Shown here piece after piece: positions 27,036 to 35,118 of a DNA stretch of 64,000 nucleotides (the first letter of the stretch is position 1; each line of letters begins with the position of its first letter). Source of the DNA: Streptomyces carminius. Its GTDB lineage: Bacteria > Actinomycetota > Actinomycetes > Streptomycetales > Streptomycetaceae. The DNA is taken from assembly GCF_002794255.1 (NCBI RefSeq), contig NZ_PGGW01000067.1, positions 1-64,000 of the forward strand, read 5' to 3'. Position numbers and translations under genes: made by a program. The notes beneath the pieces were generated by a model, which saw nothing but the letters and a program-made list of their open reading frames with translations, was not told the origin of the DNA and ran no database searches.

Positions 27036-27676
27036 GTCTCCCGGCAGCCGACGAACTGTTCCGTTCCACCGGGGGGTCCCCGGTCCAGCCGTCGACCCCC
27101 CAGCAGCACTCCGGCGGTGACGTTACCGCCGTCCGGCTCCCCGCTCCCTCGGGGGAGCCGGTCCCGGCCGACGGGCACGCCCCGGCCGCGGACGACGCTC
27201 CGGACCGCGGGGCGGAGGCGGCAGGCTCCCCGGGCTCCCCGGGGAACGATGCCGACGGCCACAGCGGCCGCGGCTCCCGGCAGAGTCCGCAGGGCCAGTT
27301 GCCCGGCCAGGCGGGTCAGGCGGCACCGGCCCGGAACGGCCAGGCCACCGCGGAGGGGCGCCGGGCGGCGTCCCAGCCGGTCGGCGGCACCCGGGGCCAG
27401 TCCAGAAGCCGGGCCGGCGCGGCGGCCCCGGCCCGGCGCGGCCGTGTCACCGCCCGGCGCCCCAGCGGGCGCGAGCGCCACGACGAGAAGATCACGGTCT
27501 ATGTCTCCGCCGAGGAGCTGATGGACCTCGAGCACGCCCGGCTGGTGCTCCGCGGCGAGCACGGCCTGGCGGTGGACCGCGGCCGGATCGTCCGCGAGGC
27601 GGTCGCCGTGGTCCTGGCGGACCTGGAGTCGCGCGGCGACGCGAGCATCCTGGTGCGCCGCCTGCGCGGCAGCTGA
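27020..27676 (+). CDS. Probable ribbon-helix-helix partner of the ParA-like ATPase
   Basis: A 218-aa protein conserved next to this ParA in Streptomyces but without an assigned function. Residues about 20-150 are disordered and Gly/Gln/Arg-rich. The C-terminal 65 residues start 'RHDEKITVYVSAEELMDLE', a beta strand followed by two helices ('RGRIVREAVAVVLADLE'), which is the layout of ribbon-helix-helix DNA-binding domains used by small ParB-like centromere binders (ParG, Omega, SegB). RHH assignment is inference. GTG 27020 is preferred (GGGAGGT about 10 nt upstream) and overlaps the parA end by 16 nt; GTG 27032 is an alternative. Confidence 0.8.
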   Translation: MPRRVSLPAADELFRSTGGSPVQPSTPQQHSGGDVTAVRLPAPSGEPVPADGHAPAADDAPDRGAEAAGSPGSPGNDADGHSGRGSRQSPQGQLPGQAGQAAPARNGQATAEGRRAASQPVGGTRGQSRSRAGAAAPARRGRVTARRPSGRERHDEKITVYVSAEELMDLEHARLVLRGEHGLAVDRGRIVREAVAVVLADLESRGDASILVRRLRGS

Positions 27677-27702
27677 CCTGCGGGGCGGTAACCTGCCCCG
27701 CG

Positions 27703-28884
27703 ATGCCGACCGCCGACGAACCCGCGCCGGACCCCCGGCCGTCCCGCCGCCCGCTGGGCCGGGGGCCGGGGGCGGCACCGGCCGTCCCCGCGACGCCGCC
27801 CGGACCGGTGCCGGCCGCGGAGCGGGGCCCGGACGGCGCCCCGGACGGCGCGGACGCGGAGCCCGCCGTCCGGACCGCTGCGGAGCCCGTACCGGAGGAG
27901 CAACCCGGGGCGGCCGGAGCCTCCGTGCCGCGACCGGAACCGGCCGCCCCCGACTCCCCGCCCGGACCTGCCGCCGTACCGGGGGACGACCCCGGCCCCG
28001 TGCCGCGCTCCGGGGCGGAGGGCGAGCCGGACGACGGCCGCTTCAAGGTCGTCCTGGACAACTTCGAAGGCCCCTTCGATCTTCTCCTCCAGCTGATCGC
28101 CAGGCACAAGCTGGACGTCACGGAGGTGGCGCTGTCCCGGGTCACCGACGAGTTCATGGCCCACATCCGCGCCATGGGGCCGGACTGGGACCTCGACCAG
28201 GCCACCGAGTTCCTGGTCGTCGCCGCCACCCTCCTCGACCTCAAGGCCGCCCGGCTGCTGCCCTCCGCCGAGGTGGAGGACGAGGCCGACCTCGCCCTGC
28301 TGGAGGCGCGCGACCTGCTCTTCGCCCGGCTGCTGCAGTACCGCGCCTACAAGCAGGTCGCCGAGATCCTCGGCGGACGACTGGCCGCGGAGGCCCGCCG
28401 CTACCCCCGTACGGTGGGCCTGGAGCCGCACCACGCCGAGCTGCTGCCCGAGGTCGTCATCCGGATCGGCCCCGAGGGCTTCGCCAGGCTGGCCGTCAAG
28501 GCGATGCAGCCCCGGCCGGAGCCGCAGGTGTACGTCGACCACATCCACGCCCCGCTGGTCAGCGTGCGCGAACAGGCCGGGATCATGGTGGCCCGGCTCC
28601 GGGAGAAGGGGGAGGCGAGCTTCGCGGAACTCGTCGAGGACGCGCCGGACACCCTCACCGTCGTCGCCCGCTTCCTGGCGCTGCTGGAGCTGTACCGTGA
28701 GCGCGCGGTCCTCCTCGACCAGCCCGAGGCACTGGGCGGCCTCACCGTGCGCTGGAGCGGCGGAGCGGGCGGGCCGGAGGCGCTGTCGCTGGTCACCGAC
28801 GAGTTCGACGCCCAGGACGGCACCGGCGGCACCGGCGGCGGTACCGGTGGTGGAGACGGCAAGGGGAAGGACGCCCAGAGGTGA
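27703..28884 (+). CDS. scpA: Segregation and condensation protein ScpA
   Basis: A 393-aa kleisin subunit of the SMC-ScpA-ScpB condensin. Residues 1-108 are a Pro/Ala/Glu-rich disordered extension not found in short ScpA proteins such as B. subtilis (about 250 aa). The core begins 'FKVVLDNFEGPFDLLLQLIA' (near 113), includes 'FLVVAATLLDLKAARLLP', and ends with a winged-helix stretch ('LVEDAPDTLTVVARFLALLELYR', landmark LALLELYR) that binds the SMC head. ATG 27703. The stop overlaps the scpB GTG (GTGA). It follows the ParA and RHH genes in one apparent operon. Confidence 0.95.
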   Translation: MPTADEPAPDPRPSRRPLGRGPGAAPAVPATPPGPVPAAERGPDGAPDGADAEPAVRTAAEPVPEEQPGAAGASVPRPEPAAPDSPPGPAAVPGDDPGPVPRSGAEGEPDDGRFKVVLDNFEGPFDLLLQLIARHKLDVTEVALSRVTDEFMAHIRAMGPDWDLDQATEFLVVAATLLDLKAARLLPSAEVEDEADLALLEARDLLFARLLQYRAYKQVAEILGGRLAAEARRYPRTVGLEPHHAELLPEVVIRIGPEGFARLAVKAMQPRPEPQVYVDHIHAPLVSVREQAGIMVARLREKGEASFAELVEDAPDTLTVVARFLALLELYRERAVLLDQPEALGGLTVRWSGGAGGPEALSLVTDEFDAQDGTGGTGGGTGGGDGKGKDAQR

Positions 28885-29576
28885 GCACACGACCGGACAC
28901 GAACGCGGCCACCGGCCCGGGCCCGGAGCCGGGCCCCCGCCTGCCGGCCGGCGCCTCCGCCGTCGCCGAACTGGAGCTCAGACCCGCCCTGGAGGCGGTC
29001 CTGATGGTCGTCGACGAGCCCGCCACCGAGGAGCGGCTGGCGAAGATCCTCGGGCGTCCCCGCCGCGCGGTCGCCGTGGCGCTGCGCGAGCTGTCCGAGG
29101 AGTACACCCGGCAGGGCCGCGGCTTCGACCTGCGCCCGGTCGCGGGCGGCTGGCGGTTCTACACCCGTCCCGAGTACGCCGACGCGGTCGAGGGCTTCGT
29201 CCTGGACGGTCAGCAGGCCCGGCTCACCCAGGCCGCCCTGGAGACCCTGGCGGTGGTCGCGTACCGCCAGCCGGTCAGCCGCTCCCGGGTCTCGGCGGTG
29301 CGCGGCGTCAACTGCGACGGCGTCATGCGCACCCTCCTCCAGCGCGGACTGGTCGAGGAGGCGGGCACGGAACCCGAGACAGGTGCGATCCTGTACAGGA
29401 CGACGAACTACTTCCTGGAGCGGATGGGCCTGCGGAGCCTGGCGGAGCTTCCGGAGCTCGCGCCCTTCCTCCCCGAGGCGGACGCGGTCGAGGCGGAGAG
29501 CCAGGAGGGGGTGCCGTCGTTCGACGTGGACGACAGCGGCGATTCCCACGCCGGGACCGGACCTAGAGACAGTTAG
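28881..29576 (+). CDS. scpB: Segregation and condensation protein ScpB
   Basis: A 231-aa ScpB made of two winged-helix domains (about 35-110 and 115-190) that dimerises and embraces ScpA. Signatures: 'ALEAVLMVVDEPATEERLA', 'GWRFYTRPEYADAVE', 'LTQAALETLAVVAYRQPVSR' and 'VSAVRGVNCDGVMRTLLQRG'. The acidic C-terminal 40 residues are probably disordered. GTG 28881 overlaps the scpA stop by 4 nt, which couples translation and fixes stoichiometry. The pseudouridine synthase gene starts 12 nt after the stop. Confidence 0.95.
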   Translation: MSTRPDTNAATGPGPEPGPRLPAGASAVAELELRPALEAVLMVVDEPATEERLAKILGRPRRAVAVALRELSEEYTRQGRGFDLRPVAGGWRFYTRPEYADAVEGFVLDGQQARLTQAALETLAVVAYRQPVSRSRVSAVRGVNCDGVMRTLLQRGLVEEAGTEPETGAILYRTTNYFLERMGLRSLAELPELAPFLPEADAVEAESQEGVPSFDVDDSGDSHAGTGPRDS

Positions 29577-29588
29577 ACGGAAACCTTG

Positions 29589-30668
29589 ATGCGAAGCAGC
29601 GGCAGGAACAGCAACCGGAACTACCGGGGCGCGGGCAACAGCCGCGACGACAGGCAGAAGCGCACGGGGCGGCCCCGTCCCGAGGAGCGCCGTTACGACA
29701 CGGGCAGCCCGGACCGGTCCGGTGGACCCGGTGGACCCGCCGGGTCCGGAAGCGCCAAGGGGGCGCCCAGGGGCAAGGGCGGCGGCACCGGGGCGGGCGG
29801 CGGCAGGACCGCCGGGCGGACGGGCGGCAGGACCGGCGGGCGGTCCGCCCCGGCCCGTCCCCGCGAGTACGAGGCCCAGCTGGAGGAGCGCAACCGTGCC
29901 CGGCACACCAAGCCGGCGCTGAAGCTCCCCAAGACCTTCGGCGAGCCGGAGGGCGAGCGGCTGCAGAAGGTCCTGGCCCGGGCCGGCATGGGCTCGCGCC
30001 GCGCCTGCGAGGAGCTGATCGACCAGCGCCGGGTGGAGGTCAACGGCAGGGTCGTCACCGAGCAGGGCCTGCGGGTGGACCCGGAGCAGGACGAGATCAA
30101 GGTCGACGGCCTGACGATCGCCACCCAGTCGTTCCTGTTCTTCGCGCTCAACAAGCCGGCCGGGGTGGTCTCCTCCATGGAGGACCCGGAGGGCCGCCAG
30201 TGCCTGGGCGACTACGTGACCAACCGCGAGACCAGGCTGTTCCACGTGGGCCGGCTGGACACCGAGACCGAGGGGCTGATCCTGCTCACCAACCACGGCG
30301 AGCTCGCCCACCGGCTCACCCACCCCCGCTACGGCGTCCGCAAGACCTACCTCGCCGCGATACAGGGTCCGATCCCGCGCGACCTGGGCAAGCGGCTCAA
30401 GGAGGGCGTGAAGCTGGAGGACGGCTACGCGCGCGCGGACCACTTCAAGGTGGTGGAGAACACCGGGAAGAACTACCTGGTCGAGGTCTCCCTCCACGAG
30501 GGCCGCAAGCACATCGTCCGCCGGATGCTCGCCGAGTCCGGCTTCCCGGTCGACAAGCTGGTCCGCACCCGGTTCGGCCCCATCGCGCTGGGTGACCAGA
30601 AGTCCGGCTGGCTGCGGCGGCTGACCAACACCGAGGTCGGCATGCTGATGAACGAGGTCGGCCTCTAG
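29589..30668 (+). CDS. rluB: 23S rRNA pseudouridine synthase (RsuA/RluB family)
   Basis: A 359-aa pseudouridine synthase. Residues 1-105 are an Arg/Gly-rich (RGG-like) disordered tail, then an S4 RNA-binding domain ('RLQKVLARAGMGSRRACEEL', about 120-165) and the catalytic domain with the nucleophile Asp in 'HVGRLDTETEGLILLTN' (about 223) and 'RKTYLAAI'. RluB modifies U2605 of 23S rRNA in E. coli; which U is modified here is by analogy. ATG 29589 is used (TTG 29586 precedes it). The position directly after scpB is conserved in many Gram-positive bacteria. Confidence 0.93.
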   Translation: MRSSGRNSNRNYRGAGNSRDDRQKRTGRPRPEERRYDTGSPDRSGGPGGPAGSGSAKGAPRGKGGGTGAGGGRTAGRTGGRTGGRSAPARPREYEAQLEERNRARHTKPALKLPKTFGEPEGERLQKVLARAGMGSRRACEELIDQRRVEVNGRVVTEQGLRVDPEQDEIKVDGLTIATQSFLFFALNKPAGVVSSMEDPEGRQCLGDYVTNRETRLFHVGRLDTETEGLILLTNHGELAHRLTHPRYGVRKTYLAAIQGPIPRDLGKRLKEGVKLEDGYARADHFKVVENTGKNYLVEVSLHEGRKHIVRRMLAESGFPVDKLVRTRFGPIALGDQKSGWLRRLTNTEVGMLMNEVGL

Positions 30669-30679
30669 CACGGGGACGG

Positions 30680-30710
30680 CGGGGGCCGCGGCCGGTGCGC
30701 CGCGCCCCCG
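30680..30710 (+). terminator. Hairpin at the end of the parA-scpAB-rluB operon
   Basis: CGGGGGC (30680-30686) pairs with GCCCCCG (30704-30710) over a 17-nt GC-rich loop that can pair further. It is 12 nt after the stop. No U-tract. Confidence 0.5.
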
Positions 30711-30784
30711 TCCGCCCGGCACACCGGGCCCCACCCGGGAAACCCCCTGGCCGCCGCTGCCGTCCGGCCGCCAGGATGGGCGGC

Positions 30785-31591
30785 ATGACCGCTCCGAGCA
30801 CCACCGGCCTGCCCGACCTGCGTCCTGTCCTGGCCGGACAGCGCCGTCCGCTGGTCTTCGCGACCGTCTCCGGCGCGCACCTGTACGGCTTCCCCTCCCG
30901 CGACTCGGACATCGACGTGCGCGGGGCCCATCTGCTGCCGGTGGAGGATCTGATCGGGCTGCGGGAGGGCGAGGAGACCTTCTCCCGCATGTGGGACCGC
31001 GGTGCTTTCGGGCTGGCCGCGGAAATGGACCTGGTCACCCACGACCTGCGCAAGTTCGCCCGGCTGATGCTCCGCCGCAACGGCTACGTCCTGGAGCAGC
31101 TGCTCTCCCCGCTGGTGGTGCACACCACCGCCGCGCACGCCGAGCTGACCGCCCTCGCGCCCCTGGTGCTCACTCGCCACCACGCCCACCACTACCGGGG
31201 CTTCGCCGCCACCCAGTGGCGGCTGTACGAACGGACGGGGGAGCTCAAGCCGCTGCTGTACACCTTCCGCGCGCTGCTCACCGGCATCCACCTGATGCGC
31301 ACCGGTGAGATCTGCGCCCATCTGCCCACCCTGCTCGGCCGGGTGGCCGAGGCACCCGGCTACCTTGCCGAACTGATCGAGGCCAAGGCCGCGGCCGAGC
31401 ACGCTCCGGTCCCCGCATCGGAGGCACCGGACGCCGACCGCCTGCGCGCCGACACCGAGGCCCTGCACACCGTCCTGGCCGGCGCCCGGGACGCCTCCGC
31501 CCTCCCGGACCGGCCGGGTGGCCACGACGCCCTGCACGACCTGGTCGTACGGGTGCGGAAGGCGGCCGGCCGGCCGACGGCTCAGACGTAG
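30785..31591 (+). CDS. Pol-beta superfamily nucleotidyltransferase (RlaP-like)
   Basis: A 268-aa protein of the DNA polymerase beta-type nucleotidyltransferase superfamily. The active-site pattern GS-X8-10-DXD appears as 'VSGAHLYGFPSRDSDIDVRG' (about 29-48), a form typical of the RlaP/YcgL group, followed by 'LVTHDLRKFARLMLRRNGYVLEQL' (landmark RNGYVLEQL). Substrate unknown; relatives sit near RNA repair genes in some phages and bacteria. CAGGAT ends 7 nt before the ATG, a possible weak -10. Its 3' end overlaps by 10 bp the 3' end of a convergent gene of the same family. Confidence 0.85.
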   Translation: MTAPSTTGLPDLRPVLAGQRRPLVFATVSGAHLYGFPSRDSDIDVRGAHLLPVEDLIGLREGEETFSRMWDRGAFGLAAEMDLVTHDLRKFARLMLRRNGYVLEQLLSPLVVHTTAAHAELTALAPLVLTRHHAHHYRGFAATQWRLYERTGELKPLLYTFRALLTGIHLMRTGEICAHLPTLLGRVAEAPGYLAELIEAKAAAEHAPVPASEAPDADRLRADTEALHTVLAGARDASALPDRPGGHDALHDLVVRVRKAAGRPTAQT

Positions 31592-32298
31592 GCGCGGCGG
31601 ACGCGGACCAGGAAGTCCTCCACCCGTGCCCGGTCCGGTTCGGCGGGCAGCGGGGTGCGGGCGGCGGCCGCCTCCGTCTCCTCGTGCAGCCGGGCGATCC
31701 AGCCGGTCACCTCGTCCCAGGGCACCTCGCCGCGCCGGACGGCCAGCAGCCGCTCCCGGTGGGCGCCGGCGTCGACGGACAACTCACCGGTGCGCAGCAG
31801 GCCGCGGCAGGACAGCAGCAGCCGCACCAGGTGCATCGCCTGCTTCCAGCGCACCTCGCCCCGCTCCCGCCGGTGCGCCTCCAGCCTGCGCCGCTGGTCC
31901 CCGGCGTACCCGGCGAAGGTGCGGTACGCGTGCCGGGACAGGAAGGCCCCGCGCAGTGCCAGCAGCTCCCGGCCGACCTCGTCGGCATGCTCGACGAGCG
32001 GGGAGTGCAGGCACTCCAGCACGGTGGGGTTGGCCCGCAGCGCCAGTTCGCACAGCCGCTCCAGCTCCCAGGAGAACTGCTCCGGTGCCGGGCCGTCCAC
32101 CTGGGCCGGGGGCTTGTCGAGCCGCCAGAACAGCGGTGTCGGGGCCACGTACACACCGCGCCGGTCGGTGTCGCTGCCCGGGGTGGCCAGTCCGAAGGCC
32201 CGCGAGCCCATCACGCACGAGTAGACGGTGTGGTCGCGCACCAGGGCGCGCGGACCGGGCACGGCGGGGGCCGGGGGTATCGGCGCGGGTGAGGACAC
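31582..32298 (-). CDS. Second RlaP-like nucleotidyltransferase, convergent
   Basis: A 238-aa paralogue of the preceding protein: 'MGSRAFGLATPGSDTDRRGVY' (written in parts: GSRAFGL then GSDTDRRG) is the GS...DXD active site, and 'LRANPTVLECLHSPLVE' matches the RNGYVLEQLLSPLVV block of its neighbour. The two genes are tail to tail and overlap by 10 bp (31582-31591), with both stops inside the overlap. The GTG at 32298 is the first plausible start but has no ribosome binding site; a GTG about 50 nt further in is an alternative. Function unknown. Confidence 0.83.
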   Translation of the reverse strand: MSSPAPIPPAPAVPGPRALVRDHTVYSCVMGSRAFGLATPGSDTDRRGVYVAPTPLFWRLDKPPAQVDGPAPEQFSWELERLCELALRANPTVLECLHSPLVEHADEVGRELLALRGAFLSRHAYRTFAGYAGDQRRRLEAHRRERGEVRWKQAMHLVRLLLSCRGLLRTGELSVDAGAHRERLLAVRRGEVPWDEVTGWIARLHEETEAAAARTPLPAEPDRARVEDFLVRVRRAYV

Positions 32299-32445
32299 GG
32301 CCGTGATTGTGGCACGCGCCCCGGTCCGTACGTCTCGCGGGACGGGCGGCGCGCACGGACCGGCGGACGGGCGCCTACGCTGGTCCGGACACGAGGACGG
32401 CGGCAGCACGGCAGCGGCGGGCCGCGGAGGCAGGGGAGCGAACAG

Positions 32446-33534
32446 GTGAGGTCGGCACTCGTCATCGGAACCGGACTCATCGGCACCTCCGTCGCGCTGG
32501 CCCTGGCCGGCCGCGGCGTGCGGGTGCACCTGACGGACCGCGACACCGACCGGGTCCGCACCGCGGCTTCGCTGGGCGCCGGGACGGACCGCCCGCCCGA
32601 GGGGCCGGTGGACCTCGCCGTGGTGGCCGTGCCGCCCGCGCACATCCCCGCCGCCGTCGCCGAGGTGCAGCGGCGGGGCGCGGCCCGCGGCTGCATCGAC
32701 GTCGGCAGCGTCAAGGGCGGCCCGCGCCGGGAGGCCGAGGCGCTGGGCTGCGACCTGACCACCTACCTGGGCACACACCCGATGGCCGGCAAGGAGACCA
32801 CCGGCCCGCTGGCCGCCGGCGCAGACCTCTTCGAGGGACGGCCCTGGGTGCTCACCCCGACCGCCGGGACCGATACCGAGGTGCTCAACCTCGCCCTGGA
32901 ACTGGTCGCGCTCTGCCGGGCCGTCCCCGTGGTGATGGACGCCGACGCCCACGACCGGGCCGTCGCCCTGGTCTCGCACACCCCGCAGCTGGTGTCCAGC
33001 CTGGTGGCGGCCCGGCTGGAGACCGCCGACGAGACGGCGGTGCGGCTGTGCGGACAGGGCATCCGCGACGTGACGCGGATCGCCGCCTCCGACCCGGCCA
33101 TGTGGATCGACATCCTCTCCGCCAACCCCGGCCCGGTGGCCGACGTCCTCGCCGCCGTGGCCGACGACCTGGCGGAGACGGTACGGGCGCTGCGCGCGCT
33201 GCAGTCCGCCGACGACGTCAAGCGCACCGGAGGCGCGGCCGGCATCGAGGACGTGCTGCGCCGCGGCAACAGCGGTCGGGCCCGGGTGCCGGGCAAGCAC
33301 GGCCAGGCCCCCGCCGCCTACGAGACCGTGGCCGTGCTCATCGGCGACCGCCCCGGCGAGCTGGCCCGGATCTTCGCCGACGCCGGGCGGGCCGGGGTCA
33401 ACATCGAGGACGTGCGGATCGAGCACGCCACCGGCCAGCAGGCGGGCCATGTCCAGCTCATGGTCGAGCCGGACGCGGCTCCCGTCCTGGCCGCGGCGCT
33501 GCGCGAGCGGGGCTGGGCCATCCGGCAGCAGTAG
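32446..33534 (+). CDS. tyrA: Prephenate dehydrogenase with ACT domain
   Basis: A 362-aa TyrA: NAD(P)-dependent oxidative decarboxylation of prephenate to 4-hydroxyphenylpyruvate in tyrosine synthesis. GTGLIGTS (about 8-15) is the dinucleotide motif, 'LGTHPMAGKETTGP' carries the catalytic His (about 110), and 'SHTPQLVSSLVAARL' follows. The C-terminal ACT domain (about 290-355, 'DRPGELARIFADAGRAGVNI') points to feedback control by an aromatic amino acid. GTG 32446 has GGGGAG 8 nt upstream. It is followed by cmk, plsC and der, an order common in actinobacteria. Confidence 0.95.
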   Translation: MRSALVIGTGLIGTSVALALAGRGVRVHLTDRDTDRVRTAASLGAGTDRPPEGPVDLAVVAVPPAHIPAAVAEVQRRGAARGCIDVGSVKGGPRREAEALGCDLTTYLGTHPMAGKETTGPLAAGADLFEGRPWVLTPTAGTDTEVLNLALELVALCRAVPVVMDADAHDRAVALVSHTPQLVSSLVAARLETADETAVRLCGQGIRDVTRIAASDPAMWIDILSANPGPVADVLAAVADDLAETVRALRALQSADDVKRTGGAAGIEDVLRRGNSGRARVPGKHGQAPAAYETVAVLIGDRPGELARIFADAGRAGVNIEDVRIEHATGQQAGHVQLMVEPDAAPVLAAALRERGWAIRQQ

Positions 33535-33560
33535 GAGGACCGCGCCCCCGGTAGCCTGGT

Positions 33561-33579
33561 GCCGGGCGGAATGCCCGGC
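33561..33579 (+). terminator. Small hairpin between tyrA and cmk
   Basis: GCCGGGC (33561-33567) and GCCCGGC (33573-33579) with a 5-nt loop. It lies 26 nt after the tyrA stop in a 157-nt gap and could be a partial terminator. Confidence 0.4.
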
Positions 33580-33643
33580 GGAAGGCCGTACCCGGCGGAT
33601 CCGCCCGTCTCCCGCGCCCCGGCGGACCTGTGCTCCGCGCAGC

Positions 33644-33678
33644 CCGAGAAACCCGCGTAGTCCGAGAAATCCGAGAAA
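33644..33678 (+). repeat. Triple CCGAGAAA motif before cmk
   Basis: CCGAGAAA at 33644-33651, 33662-33669 and 33671-33678, spaced 18 and 9 bp. The last copy merges with the purine-rich ribosome binding region of cmk (GAAAGG). Confidence 0.75.
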
Positions 33679-33691
33679 GGTGCCCGACACC

Positions 33692-34426
33692 GTGGCAGCA
33701 ACATCCCGGCAGGCGGCCTCCGAGTCCCAGGACGCCCCGGTCCCCGTCATCGTCGCCGTCGACGGCCCCTCCGGCACGGGCAAGTCCAGCACCTCCAGGG
33801 CCGTCGCGGTGAAGCTCGGCCTGAGCTACCTGGACACCGGCGCCCAGTACCGTGCGATCACCTGGTGGATGCTGAAGCACGGTGTCGACGTCCGGGACGC
33901 CTCGGCAGTGGCGGCCGCCGCGGACCGGCCCGAGATCGTCTCCGGCACCGACCCGGTCGACCCGACCATCACCGTGGACGGCGCGGACGCCGCCGGGCCG
34001 ATCCGTACGCAGGAGGTCACCGACGCGGTCAGCGCGGTCAGCGCGGTGCCCGGTGTCCGCGCCCGGATCACCGAGCTGCAGCGCGCCATCGCCGCCGGTG
34101 CCCCGACCGGCATCGTCGTCGAGGGCCGGGACATCGGCACCACCGTCCTGCCCGACGCCGATGTGAAGATCTTCCTCACCGCCTCGCCCGAGGCCCGCGC
34201 GGCCCGCCGGGGCGGTGAGCTGAAGGCGGCGGGCGGCGGGCAGGGCGTCGACCTGGACGCCACCCGGGAGGCGCTGCTGAAGCGGGACGCCGCCGACTCC
34301 GGCCGCAAGACCTCCCCGCTGCGCAAGGCGGACGACGCCGTCGAGGTGGACACCACCGAGCTGGCCCTGGACCAGGTCGTCGAGTGCGTCGTCACCCTGA
34401 TCGAAGAGAAGCGGCAGGCCGGATGA
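33692..34426 (+). CDS. cmk: Cytidylate kinase
   Basis: A 244-aa (d)CMP kinase making CDP/dCDP. P-loop 'VDGPSGTGKSSTSRA' (about 22-36), 'LGLSYLDTGAQYRAIT' for the NMP-binding domain, 'VVEGRDIGTTVLPDADVKIFL' (landmark EGRDIGT) and a lid region 'RDAADSGRKTSPLRKADDAV'. GTG 33692 is chosen (GAAAGG 11 nt upstream); GTG 33680 is in frame. The stop overlaps the acyltransferase start (ATGA). cmk-plsC-der is a common actinobacterial order. Confidence 0.95.
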   Translation: MAATSRQAASESQDAPVPVIVAVDGPSGTGKSSTSRAVAVKLGLSYLDTGAQYRAITWWMLKHGVDVRDASAVAAAADRPEIVSGTDPVDPTITVDGADAAGPIRTQEVTDAVSAVSAVPGVRARITELQRAIAAGAPTGIVVEGRDIGTTVLPDADVKIFLTASPEARAARRGGELKAAGGGQGVDLDATREALLKRDAADSGRKTSPLRKADDAVEVDTTELALDQVVECVVTLIEEKRQAG

Positions 34427-35118
34427 GCGGCGCGCGGACCGTACCCGGCCCGGGGAGCGGCACCCGGGCCGGGTACGTGCCCAGCGCGCGCGGCGCCGCG
34501 GCGGGGCGGCGCATCGGCATCGCCCTGATACACGGCCTGTGGCGTCCCCGGGTGCTCGGTGCCTGGCGGGTCCCGGCCGCCGGGCCGGTCATCCTCGCCG
34601 GCAACCACAGGCACAACGTGGACGGGCCGGTGCTGATGGGCACCGCGCCGCGGCCGGTGCACTTCCTGGTCAAACAGGAGGCGTTCACCGGCCCGCTCGA
34701 CCCCTTCCTGCGCGGCGTGGGCCAGATAGGGGTGGACCGGACGACGGCCGACCGCGGCGCGATCCTCCGGGGGCTGGGCGTGCTGGACAACGGCGGGGTG
34801 CTGGGAATCTTCCCGGAGGGCACCCGGAGCGAGGGCGACTTCGCCGAGCTGCGCTCGGGCCTCGCCTACTTCGCCGTGCGCTCCGGTGCCCCCGTGGTAC
34901 CCGTGGCGGTGCTGGGCACCGCCGAGGCGCGGGGACGGGCGATACCCGCGCTGCCCCCGCTGCGCGGCCGTGTCGACGTCGTGTTCGGCGAACCCTTCCA
35001 GGCGGGCGACGGCAGCGGCAGGCGGACCAGGGCGGCGCTGGACGAGGCGACACTGCGCATCCGGGAGCGGCTGACCGCCCACCTGGCCGTGGCCCGGCGC
35101 GACACCGGGCGCGACTAG
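34423..35118 (+). CDS. 1-acyl-sn-glycerol-3-phosphate acyltransferase family protein
   Basis: A 231-aa PlsC-type acyltransferase, expected at the membrane in phospholipid synthesis. HX4D catalytic motif in 'GNHRHNVDGPV' (about 60-70) and the phosphate-binding 'GIFPEGTRSEG' (about 127-137); 'VGQIGVDR' is block II. One hydrophobic stretch near 30-60. ATG 34423 sits in the cmk stop (ATGA). Which acyl acceptor is used cannot be told. A 315-bp gap with a REP-like hairpin follows before der. Confidence 0.88.
   Translation: MSGARTVPGPGSGTRAGYVPSARGAAAGRRIGIALIHGLWRPRVLGAWRVPAAGPVILAGNHRHNVDGPVLMGTAPRPVHFLVKQEAFTGPLDPFLRGVGQIGVDRTTADRGAILRGLGVLDNGGVLGIFPEGTRSEGDFAELRSGLAYFAVRSGAPVVPVAVLGTAEARGRAIPALPPLRGRVDVVFGEPFQAGDGSGRRTRAALDEATLRIRERLTAHLAVARRDTGRD

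Noticed and set aside
33539..33691. A riboswitch in the tyrA-cmk gap
   Set aside because: Only a 7-bp hairpin and a purine repeat are seen; no known riboswitch core could be matched by eye.
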